8,746 nt of DNA. Source: Deltaproteobacteria bacterium. GTDB taxonomy: Bacteria > Myxococcota_A > SURF-8. The stretch is from assembly GCA_029570245.1 (NCBI GenBank), contig JAKQSH010000328.1, positions 1-8,746 on the forward strand, read 5' to 3'. Of the stretch, positions 1-5,348 are shown in pieces (positions within the stretch are counted from its first letter, which is position 1; every line of letters begins with the position of its first letter). The position numbers and the translations under genes are program-made. The notes under the pieces were generated by a model. The model had not been told where the DNA came from and made no database searches. It worked only from the letters and a program-made list of their open reading frames with translations.

Positions 1-115
1 CTATCATTATAGTATCGGCCAGATTTACGGATGTCTGGAAGATCATGCCGAGGATAACCGGGATGGCCAGCTTCAGTACATCAAAAGACAGCTTGCGATC
101 CAGTGCAAGCCCCAT
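1..115 (-). CDS. MATE family efflux transporter, N-terminal fragment (cut by window edge)
   Basis: Only the first 38 codons are present; the gene continues past the left edge. The ATG at 115 is preceded by an AACGGAG ribosome binding site about 7 bases upstream. After a short basic lead (residues 1-12) comes a first membrane helix reading LKLAIPVILGMIFQ and then TSVNLADTIMI (residues 14-38). The 'P..L......N..DT.MIG'-like pattern is the classic first helix of MATE (multi-antimicrobial extrusion) transporters, in which the Asn/Asp-Thr at the helix 1 end line the cation path. Family members are inner-membrane antiporters of about 450 residues with 12 helices that expel drugs or metabolites using Na+ or H+. 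It lies 78 bases downstream of the oxidoreductase on the same strand, so it may be the last gene of the aminotransferase/oxidoreductase operon and export its product; that role is inference. The family call rests on one helix only. Confidence 0.75.
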   Translation of the reverse strand, partial: MGLALDRKLSFDVLKLAIPVILGMIFQTSVNLADTIMI

Positions 116-146
116 GCATCTGCTCCGTTTCTGTTTAATTGAACGT

Positions 147-177
147 CCGGGCGATGGGAAAATGACAGTCCGCCCGG
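147..177 (-). other. Inverted repeat between oxidoreductase and MATE genes
   Basis: A perfect 7-base inverted repeat (CCGGGCG at 147-153 against CGCCCGG at 171-177) with a 17-base spacer lies between the stop of the oxidoreductase gene and the MATE start. No T-run follows it on the minus strand, so it is not a canonical intrinsic terminator. It could be an mRNA processing or stability hairpin, or chance. Confidence 0.35.
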
Positions 178-193
178 CGGCTCAAGCGCGTTA

Positions 194-1351
194 TCAGATG
201 TCGTGACGCGGATTCAGCCACAAATCCACCGGCCGTTCCACTCCAGCCGGCCTGAATGGAAGCTCCACGCGTCTGCCGGTTCCCGCCGAATGATAGGCGG
301 CCAGCATTATTTCAAGCACGGCGTCGCCGTCGGACGCCGATTCGACCGGAGTCGAACCCGTGCGTATGCAGTTTATGAAGTCGGCCATTTCCTGCGGATA
401 GCCGTTGTTCCACAGCCACTCGTAATCGGGCGTGGTCCAGCCGCGCGCATCCGGTCCGCCGCTCTGCGCCCGGTTGAAATCCATCGGCGGATAACCGTCG
501 GGAGTGAAAACCTTCAATCCCATGCCCGAAAGCAGGTCGCCGTAAGCAACGCCTTTGGTTCCGTATGCTTCGGCGGTTGAAGACATGCCGCCCTGAAGAG
601 CCCAGCTGGATTCCACATGCGCCAGACTGCCGTCTTCGAATTCCATGGTGACGATGACATGATCTTCGACTTCGGCCCAAGTGTGCAGGAATTTCGCACA
701 GTGGGCCATTACCGATCTGACCTTCTTTTTGCCCATGAACCAGCGGCAGAATTCTATGGCATGGCAGCCCATGTCCATGAGAATCCCACCACCTGCGCCG
801 TCGCGCGTCCAGAACCAGGGCGAATACGGTCCGCCGTGCTTTTCGCACTGCTTGACCATGTAAACATCGCCCAGTGCGCCGGAATCGGCGATCTGCTTCA
901 TGCGCTCGAATTTGGGTATGTAGCACAGCTCTTCCGCATAGCCCACCACAAGCCCGTTCTTTTTCGCCAGATGGGCGATTTCTTCGGATTCCTCAAGGCG
1001 CACGCAGAGCGGTTTTTCGACAATAACGTGCTTGCCGGCCTTCAGAGCTTCGATGGCGAAGGGGCCGTGCATGAAATTCGGCACCGACACCGTAACCACG
1101 TCGATGTCGGGATTTTTAAGCATAGTCTTGTAGTTCTTGTAATATTTCGGAATCGGACGGTCCTTGCGGAACGCCTTCGAGCGTTCGGGGTCGATGTCGG
1201 CCTGAGCCACCACTTCGCAGTTGCCGATAGCCTTGAACGAATCGTAATGAACCGTCGATATCCAGCCGGAACCGATGAAGCCGATTTTTATATTGCGCCC
1301 GGCTGCGGCGGATTTCTTTCCGCCGGACTTTTTTGCCGTGTTTTCAGTCAT
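194..1351 (-). CDS. Gfo/Idh/MocA family NAD(P)-dependent oxidoreductase
   Basis: A 385-residue cytoplasmic dehydrogenase of the Gfo/Idh/MocA family, whose members oxidise or reduce sugar and inositol hydroxyl/keto groups. The first ~19 residues are a Lys/Gly-rich extension. The Rossmann fold opens with IGFIGSGWIS (residues 23-32; dinucleotide-binding Gly motif). Further marks are the conserved VEKPLCV (111-117; Lys113 is the expected catalytic Lys) and GGGILMDMGCHAIEF (187-201), the 'D..GxH' block in which Asp193 and His197 sit in the active site. Length is typical (330-400). The start at 1351 has GAGGAG nine bases upstream. It follows the aminotransferase gene by 64 bases on the same strand, a pairing seen in amino-sugar pathways in which the dehydrogenase makes the keto sugar that the aminotransferase uses. 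The exact substrate cannot be read from sequence; NtdC-like glucose-6-phosphate 3-dehydrogenase and inositol dehydrogenase activities are both possible. Confidence 0.95.
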   Translation of the reverse strand: MTENTAKKSGGKKSAAAGRNIKIGFIGSGWISTVHYDSFKAIGNCEVVAQADIDPERSKAFRKDRPIPKYYKNYKTMLKNPDIDVVTVSVPNFMHGPFAIEALKAGKHVIVEKPLCVRLEESEEIAHLAKKNGLVVGYAEELCYIPKFERMKQIADSGALGDVYMVKQCEKHGGPYSPWFWTRDGAGGGILMDMGCHAIEFCRWFMGKKKVRSVMAHCAKFLHTWAEVEDHVIVTMEFEDGSLAHVESSWALQGGMSSTAEAYGTKGVAYGDLLSGMGLKVFTPDGYPPMDFNRAQSGGPDARGWTTPDYEWLWNNGYPQEMADFINCIRTGSTPVESASDGDAVLEIMLAAYHSAGTGRRVELPFRPAGVERPVDLWLNPRHDI

Positions 1352-1415
1352 AACGCATTTCTCCTCGCTCTGTTTTTACGGAACGCGGCTTTTCCGCCGG
1401 ACGTGAAGTTGGATT

Positions 1416-2660
1416 TTAGAGTAGTTCGTCCACGTTTTCCTGAATTTTGCGGATGGCGGCGATTATGGTGTCAACACCCTCGCGACCCTTCATAAGATAA
1501 GGATAATGCATCCATACGGCCTCGTGGTAGGCGGCCTTGTGCGCCACCGGCGTTTCGGCCACATCCGCCGTTATGCCGTGCGGATAGCGTTCTTTGAGCA
1601 TGGGGAACTGGTCCAGCGGCGGCGAGAAAATGTCGCGGGCCTGAATAGGCTCGTAGAAATCACCGTCAAGGTTGATGCCTTCGGCCAGCATGGCTTCAAG
1701 GAATTTATCGCGGTGCAGACCCTTGAATCCTTCCGGGTTGTATTTGAAGATGTACTGATAGTGAGCCTTCGTGGTGGCGCGTCCGTCGCGCTTGAGCGTA
1801 CTGATGCCTTCGATTTTATCGAGTTCTTCCGTAAGATATGCGGCGGCGTCCTGGCGCTGCAACGTGACTTTTTCCAGACGCGAGAGCTGGCCCAGCAACA
1901 CTGCGGCCTGCAGATCGGAGATGCGGTAGTTGTTGCCGAAAACACGGCCTTCGTAAGAATCGTAGCCCCACTCCTTGCGTCCGCAGTTAACTACCGATTG
2001 CAGCTTCTCTTCGTATTCCTTGTTGGAAGTCAGAATTATTCCGCCTTCGCCCGCCGTCATAAGTTTTGACGACTGGAAGGAGAACGAGCCGAAATCGCCG
2101 TGCGAACCGACGCCCTTGCCGTGCCATTTGGCGCCGTGGGCATGCGCGCAGTCTTCGATGAGAATCAGATTGTGCTTTCTGCATATTTCCTTCAGACGGT
2201 CGAGATCGGCAACACTGCTTCCAAGATGCACCGGAATTACAAAGCGTGTGCGCGCAGTAACGGCGGCTTCGACCTGATCAACGTCGATGGTGTAGTCGTC
2301 GGGGTTGATGTCCACAAAAACCGGGACGGCGTTGGTGAAAACCGCACAACCGGCGGTGGCCAGCCAGGTGTAGCACGGAACTATGACTTCATCGCCGGCC
2401 CTGACTCCGGCGGCGCGCAGCGCGGCATCGAGCGTAAGCGAGCCGTTGGCGCAGCACACGCCGTATGCAGCGTCCTGACAGGCGGCGAAGGCGGCGGCGA
2501 ATTCGCGGGCTTTGGTGTTGGGAGACGGGTAGCCGCCCCAGTTGTGACTGCGCAGAGTTTCAATAAGCTGATCCTCTTCGGCTTTGTCGAACATGGGCCA
2601 GCGCGGCCAGTTTTCGAGTTTGCAAACAGCTTCTCCACCCTTGATTGCCAACCTGGACAT
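1416..2660 (-). CDS. DegT/DnrJ/EryC1/StrS family PLP-dependent sugar aminotransferase
   Basis: A 414-residue fold-type I PLP enzyme. Family members transfer the amino group of Glu or Gln to a keto sugar or keto cyclitol. Visible motifs: WPRWPMFDKAEED near residues 18-30; ANGSLTLDAAL (71-81) for cofactor phosphate binding; DEVIVPCYTWLATAG (90-104); LIEDCAHAHG (167-176) with Asp170 contacting the PLP ring nitrogen; FSFQSSKLMTAGEGG (193-207) with Lys199 as the Schiff-base lysine; and GNNYRISDLQAAV (242-253). Length is normal to slightly long for the family. The ATG at 2660 is preceded by a strong AGGAGG-type site. It is the first gene of the presumed operon with the oxidoreductase and MATE transporter. 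The W-rich N-terminus resembles the branch containing AHBA synthase and scyllo-inosose aminotransferases, but the substrate is not determined. No sugar nucleotidyltransferase, phosphatase or glycosyltransferase lies in the window. Confidence 0.95.
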   Translation of the reverse strand: MSRLAIKGGEAVCKLENWPRWPMFDKAEEDQLIETLRSHNWGGYPSPNTKAREFAAAFAACQDAAYGVCCANGSLTLDAALRAAGVRAGDEVIVPCYTWLATAGCAVFTNAVPVFVDINPDDYTIDVDQVEAAVTARTRFVIPVHLGSSVADLDRLKEICRKHNLILIEDCAHAHGAKWHGKGVGSHGDFGSFSFQSSKLMTAGEGGIILTSNKEYEEKLQSVVNCGRKEWGYDSYEGRVFGNNYRISDLQAAVLLGQLSRLEKVTLQRQDAAAYLTEELDKIEGISTLKRDGRATTKAHYQYIFKYNPEGFKGLHRDKFLEAMLAEGINLDGDFYEPIQARDIFSPPLDQFPMLKERYPHGITADVAETPVAHKAAYHEAVWMHYPYLMKGREGVDTIIAAIRKIQENVDELL

Positions 2661-2919
2661 ACTATCCTCCTGTCAGTTAGAGCCGGTGCGCGTCCGGGCG
2701 CGGAAACGGTATCGAAAAATCGAATGGAAGAAGGCTATACGAATATGGTGCAAAATGCAAGACCGGAAGAAAGCGTTTCCGTGCGGCTTCAGCCTGTGCC
2801 GCGTAAATCAGCTTCTTCACGGCCTGTTACGCTAAGGATTTCCAGCAGCACGGAAATGACCGTGGCCGACATCCGTAAACGTGAAAAATGATGCATCGTT
2901 CAAATCAATTGTTGATAAT

Positions 2920-2939
2920 TTTTATGAGTCGCCATAAAA
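2920..2939. repeat. Perfect 7-base inverted repeat (operator-like)
   Basis: TTTTATG (2920-2926) and CATAAAA (2933-2939) are separated by six bases, giving a 20-base dyad in the AT-rich intergenic region. The size and spacing would suit a dimeric helix-turn-helix regulator. No regulator gene is adjacent. Confidence 0.45.
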
Positions 2940-3099
2940 CACGTTACGCCTTCTTATGACTCACTGCACAATAAAGATGCAATTCCGTATGATGTTGAAA
3001 TGATTGATTATTTCCGAAATGCACAAGTTCTGGTCAAAGAGGTCAAGGTATTTGATTTCGCGACGTTTTCGGGAATTGTCAACGGGGTTTTTCCCCAGG

Positions 3100-3108
3100 T
3101 TATCCACA
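3100..3108 (+). promoter_or_regulatory. Perfect consensus DnaA box
   Basis: The 9-base site TTATCCACA matches the consensus DnaA-binding box exactly and lies in an AT-rich intergenic region. It is directly preceded by a GGGG-TTTTT-CCCC hairpin (3084-3096). A one-mismatch copy on the minus strand, TTATCAACA, lies at 2910-2918. No cluster of boxes and no dnaA, dnaN or gidA gene is visible, so calling an origin is not justified. A DnaA-regulated promoter, a DnaA-titrating site or chance are alternatives. Confidence 0.4.
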
Positions 3109-3193
3109 ATTTTGTTGGTAAGTATTCAATCGTGCGGAAATCATTAAAAAATTAACGCAAGTCGAATGTGATCAAGCTGAAGAGCCGGGCGGC

Positions 3194-3751
3194 TCATTCA
3201 GACGGGCTGTTATAAACCCTGTCTGTAAATCCGGCATCAGTGTTATAGCTCAGCTGTGAATCCTTGGTGCAGAATACGTAAAGCCGCGCCGCCAGAAGCG
3301 CCGATAGCAGGAGCAGCAGCAGTGCAATTGCAATTATCAGAAGGGTCGATTTGCTGCGTTCAAGGTCTGCGGAATCCGATTCGTCCGCAACTTCAACAAC
3401 TTGCACTTTGCCGACAACTTTCGGCTTCCTCGATCCGCCCGGCGGCCCGCCGCCCGTTTCCGGTTTTTCAGACTTGAGGCTGCCCAGCATCTTATGCGTC
3501 CCACTTACAGAGGCATAAGCCGACACCGGCACAGCCTCTTCGTCCGCATCAGCGCGGAGCGTTGAACCTGAAAAACGCGACTTCAGCTCCGGCAACTCGC
3601 CAGCCGGACTCCATAGGCCGCGCCGGTAGCAGAAAAGCATGTCGCATGACTGCAAGCTACCGTTTACAATGAGTTTTTCCAGCGTCTCCTCATCCGGTAT
3701 TCCGTATACCTTTTCTCCTCTCTGCAAACCGTACAAATACTGGTGTTTCAT
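3194..3751 (-). CDS. Small membrane protein with GYF_2-like N-terminal domain
   Basis: A 185-residue protein of unknown role. Residues 1-60 follow the GYF_2 (DUF4339-type) pattern: aromatic start, 'G....GIPDEETLEKLIVNGSL', then 'CYRRGLWSPAGELPEL'. In that family this small domain probably binds protein partners. Residues 61-133 are polar and low in structure, rich in Gly, Pro, Ser and Asp/Glu. One strong membrane helix follows (about 136-160, with a long Leu run), then a 25-residue polar tail. There is no signal peptide, so the GYF_2-like head is probably cytoplasmic and the tail outside. The ATG at 3751 has a GGGAGG site directly upstream, and a sigma70-like promoter lies 46-74 bases upstream. 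It stands alone: downstream is the AT-rich intergenic region and upstream the divergent 3944-4453 gene. The domain assignment is from pattern only. Confidence 0.75.
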   Translation of the reverse strand: MKHQYLYGLQRGEKVYGIPDEETLEKLIVNGSLQSCDMLFCYRRGLWSPAGELPELKSRFSGSTLRADADEEAVPVSAYASVSGTHKMLGSLKSEKPETGGGPPGGSRKPKVVGKVQVVEVADESDSADLERSKSTLLIIAIALLLLLLSALLAARLYVFCTKDSQLSYNTDAGFTDRVYNSPSE

Positions 3752-3763
3752 CGCTCACCTCCC

Positions 3764-3783
3764 GGCGTCCCATACGAGACGCC
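3764..3783 (-). promoter_or_regulatory. 5' leader hairpin abutting the ribosome binding site
   Basis: On the minus strand GGCGTCTC and GGGACGCC pair as an 8-base stem with one G-T wobble and a four-base loop. The stem ends at the base before the GGGAGG ribosome binding site (3758-3763) of the GYF_2-like gene. It could stabilise the mRNA end or tune translation. Confidence 0.5.
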
Positions 3784-3796
3784 TTGCCTTGATTGT

Positions 3797-3825
3797 AGTG
3801 TAGCAATATTATACACAACAGTCAA
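3797..3825 (-). promoter_or_regulatory. Sigma70-like promoter of the GYF_2-like gene
   Basis: On the minus strand TTGACT (3820-3825) is followed after exactly 17 bases by TACACT (3797-3802), matching the -35 consensus in 5 of 6 positions and the -10 in 4 of 6. A perfect TATAAT (3808-3813) sits inside the spacer and could serve as an alternative -10. The start of transcription would fall about 40 bases upstream of the ATG at 3751. Confidence 0.5.
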
Positions 3826-3943
3826 TGGTAAAATGTATTATTTTAAGACATGACTTCCGGGTATTCTGCGAGGATATGCTTGAAAAGAATCCGCAAATAA
3901 ACGATTCTTATGTTGCATGCGATTTTTCGGAGGAGAATATTTC

Positions 3944-4453
3944 ATGCGATTGAGTGTAAAAAACATCGTCGCCGTTGTAGTGTTGCTTGCATCGGCGGCG
4001 CTTTCATATGAAGCGTATCTCTTTTTATACCGCGATCCAGACCGCGAAGCTCTGGAGGCTCTTATTGCGGAAGTTGCGGCCTGCACCGGGAAATGCGAGG
4101 CGGAAGATTACGCACGTTTCGTCGATCTGGACGAGTTCGGTTTCAGGCTCGAATACTGGGGTCAGACTTACTCTTACGGCAAGGCGGCAGAGAAAGCCTT
4201 CATCGAAAAGGCGCGTTACTGGACGCCGCTGCTTGAAGGGTCGCAAGTGCGCATTGTAAAAAGTGAAATCGAAATCAATTCCCCGACGGCTTCGGCCAGT
4301 GTTACTGCACACTGGCGCAAGGGTTCCGGTCGCGCTTCCGCTCCCGAAGCTGCGCTCATCGGCTGTGAATTCAAGTTCGCACGCGGCGCGGCAGGCTGGA
4401 AGATTTCGAGCGCTGCTCTCTACCCGGCCAGAGACTTTCTGTTGAAGCGCTGA
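3944..4453 (+). CDS. Membrane-anchored small protein, probable NTF2-like fold
   Basis: A 169-residue protein, the only plus-strand gene here. The start chosen is the ATG at 3944, seven bases after a GGAGGAG site; an in-frame ATG nine codons earlier (3917) lacks a site and its added residues would be encoded by the ribosome binding site itself. Residues 5-29 form one hydrophobic helix (VKNIVAVVVLLASAALSYEAY) that is probably a membrane anchor, leaving the rest in the periplasm. The soluble part has an alpha-rich start (31-90) followed by strands: VRIVKSEIEI (102-111), ASASVTAHW (116-124), CEFKFAR (141-147) and GWKISSAAL (151-159). This order, and the closing 'GWKI' strand, is typical of NTF2-like/SnoaL-type folds; that is pattern-based inference. 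Cys47 and Cys51 could form a disulphide. Function unknown. It ends 18 bases before the paired bases of a strong terminator. Confidence 0.72.
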   Translation: MRLSVKNIVAVVVLLASAALSYEAYLFLYRDPDREALEALIAEVAACTGKCEAEDYARFVDLDEFGFRLEYWGQTYSYGKAAEKAFIEKARYWTPLLEGSQVRIVKSEIEINSPTASASVTAHWRKGSGRASAPEAALIGCEFKFARGAAGWKISSAALYPARDFLLKR

Positions 4454-4463
4454 ATGCTGAACA

Positions 4464-4497
4464 ATAAAAAAGGCTCCATTGCGGAGCCTTTTTTTGC
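4464..4497. terminator. Bidirectional intrinsic terminator
   Basis: GGCTCC (4472-4477), a five-base loop and GGAGCC (4483-4488) form a GC stem flanked by an A-run on the left and a T-run on the right. It therefore works on both strands: it ends the plus-strand NTF2-like gene (stop 4453) and the convergent minus-strand lipoprotein gene (stop 4515). Confidence 0.95.
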
Positions 4498-4514
4498 TTT
4501 GCAATTCTCTGTCT

Positions 4515-5210
4515 TTATTCGGCAGAGCAGAGCCAGGCGCCTTTTGCGACGAAATTGATGCTGTCGTCTTCCATGTCCTGGAAAATGCATTCGAAATTGC
4601 CGGAAAGTGCGCCCTCGTCAACGGTGATGGTGCAGGGAGTGATGGAATTGTAATTGTGGGTGTCTTCGATGTTGGGGTCTTCGGATTCGTTGATTTCCCA
4701 GCTGGCCAGAGTATCGGTGATGGTGGCCTGAGTGTATACGCCCGCGCCGCCGAAGCTCTGCAATGTGATCGTCATGGAATTTCTGTCAGTAATTTCTGCG
4801 GTTCTGTTCATCGACACGCTGTAGACGCCGTCCTTTTCCTGGCATCCGGCAAATGGTGAAGCCGAGTTCTTGACATAAACGTAGCTTCCGGCCAGATCGC
4901 CTTCGGCGATTTCGAAGCACATTTCATCGGCGTTCGGTGTGCAGAATTCGCCCTCGCCTTCACCTTCTCCCTCGCCTTCGCCCTCGCCTTCACCTTCACC
5001 TTCGCCTTCTCCTTCACCCTCGCTGCCGTCTTTCGCGAAACAGAGCGAGTTTTCAACATCCCAGTCGCAGGTCAGATCGCTAAGGCAGTCCCTGGTGTTG
5101 TCGTAATCGGCGCAGGCCTTGTCGCCCTCTTCGCCGCCACACGCCCAGGCACAGCAGAGCAGAGCAACAAACATCGAGGCCAGTACAGATATTCTTCCGG
5201 TTTTTTTCAT
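4515..5210 (-). CDS. Secreted lipoprotein with Glu-Gly repeat linker
   Basis: A 231-residue exported protein. The start at 5210 (MKKTGRIS) has an ACGGAG site eight bases upstream; a GTG 12 codons earlier lacks one. A basic N-terminus and hydrophobic core (residues 7-18) form a signal peptide ending LLCCAWACGGEE. The lipidated Cys is probably Cys24, although 'AWAC' is an atypical lipobox. A first cysteine module (Cys33, 42, 48, 57, around DCLSDLTCDWD) is followed by twelve Glu-Gly pairs plus one Glu (64-88). A C-terminal beta-rich domain (89-231) ends in 'CTITVDEGALSGNFEC' and 'AKGAWLCSAE', resembling the Cys-closed beta domains of surface lipoproteins in Myxococcota-like bacteria. The acidic linker probably acts as a flexible spacer, possibly Ca-binding. 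Function unknown. It has its own promoter (5267-5295) and ends at the shared terminator. Confidence 0.85.
   Translation of the reverse strand: MKKTGRISVLASMFVALLCCAWACGGEEGDKACADYDNTRDCLSDLTCDWDVENSLCFAKDGSEGEGEGEGEGEGEGEGEGEGEGEGEFCTPNADEMCFEIAEGDLAGSYVYVKNSASPFAGCQEKDGVYSVSMNRTAEITDRNSMTITLQSFGGAGVYTQATITDTLASWEINESEDPNIEDTHNYNSITPCTITVDEGALSGNFECIFQDMEDDSINFVAKGAWLCSAE
4947..5021 (-). repeat. In-frame hexanucleotide repeat encoding (Glu-Gly)12-Glu
   Basis: Twelve tandem six-base units of the form GAR-GGN plus one final GAA, inside the lipoprotein gene. Synonymous third bases vary (GAA/GAG; GGC/GGT/GGA), so the tract is not a pure simple repeat. The protein repeat is probably kept by selection, and slippage would change length without breaking the frame. 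Confidence 0.95.
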
Positions 5211-5266
5211 ATCAGCAACTCCGTTAATTGAGTTAAAAAGGCGCACGGTTTTAATAATCGCGAAGC

Positions 5267-5295
5267 ATTATAATCGCAGGCGCGGCGCTTTACAA
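5267..5295 (-). promoter_or_regulatory. Sigma70-type promoter of the lipoprotein gene
   Basis: On the minus strand TTGTAA (5290-5295) is followed by a 17-base spacer and a perfect TATAAT (5267-5272). Transcription would start near 5260, about 50 bases before the ATG at 5210. The promoter begins directly after the T-run of the hisC terminator. Confidence 0.65.
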
Positions 5296-5296
5296 C

Positions 5297-5327
5297 AAAA
5301 GAAAAGGCGGCTCGCGCCGGAGCCGCC
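5297..5327 (-). terminator. Intrinsic terminator of hisC
   Basis: On the minus strand GGCGGCTC and GAGCCGCC form a perfect 8-base stem with a six-base loop, followed at once by TTTTCTTTT. It lies 21 bases after the hisC stop. Confidence 0.93.
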
Positions 5328-5348
5328 ACGGGAAGGAATTTTTCCGGG

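Larger units (their letters stand above)
2661..3193. other. 533-base intergenic region, AT-rich in its right two thirds
   Basis: No gene can be supported here. Proximal to the aminotransferase (2661-2880) the DNA is of mixed composition and must carry that operon's promoter; no convincing -35/-10 pair was found. From about 2880 to 3180 it is distinctly AT-rich. That part holds a perfect DnaA box (3100-3108) beside a GGGG-T5-CCCC hairpin, a TTTTATG/CATAAAA inverted repeat (2920-2939), a TGAGTC/GACTCA inverted pair (2925-2930, 2958-2963), a GGTCAA direct repeat (3032-3037, 3041-3046), and a 75-codon open stretch on the plus strand (2928-3155) with no good start. A small GAGCC/GGCTC hairpin (3182-3195) overlaps the stop of the next gene. 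Confidence 0.7.

Noticed and set aside
617..1495. Long open frame on the plus strand (292 codons) opposite the oxidoreductase gene
   Set aside because: It lies antisense to a clear Gfo/Idh/MocA gene, shows no family motif, and is explained by the GC-rich codon use of the real gene. Similar antisense frames at 1506-2069, 2100-2660, 5385-6311 and 7542-8210 were set aside for the same reason.
2724..2896. Two opposing short frames upstream of the aminotransferase (plus 2724-2891, 55 codons; minus 2789-2896, 35 codons)
   Set aside because: Neither has a convincing ribosome binding site, neither resembles a known family, and they overlap on opposite strands. They are probably chance.
2899..2907. 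GTTCAAATC resembling a tRNA T-loop
   Set aside because: The flanking bases do not form a T-stem and no D-arm, anticodon arm or acceptor stem can be built around it.
4947..5021. Tandem repeat as a possible CRISPR-like or mobile repeat
   Set aside because: The units are six bases, contiguous and in frame within a protein gene, with no spacers.
5211..5246. N-terminal extension of the lipoprotein from a GTG at 5246
   Set aside because: It would put 12 residues before a good signal peptide start, lies only about 14 bases after the predicted start of transcription, and has no ribosome binding site.
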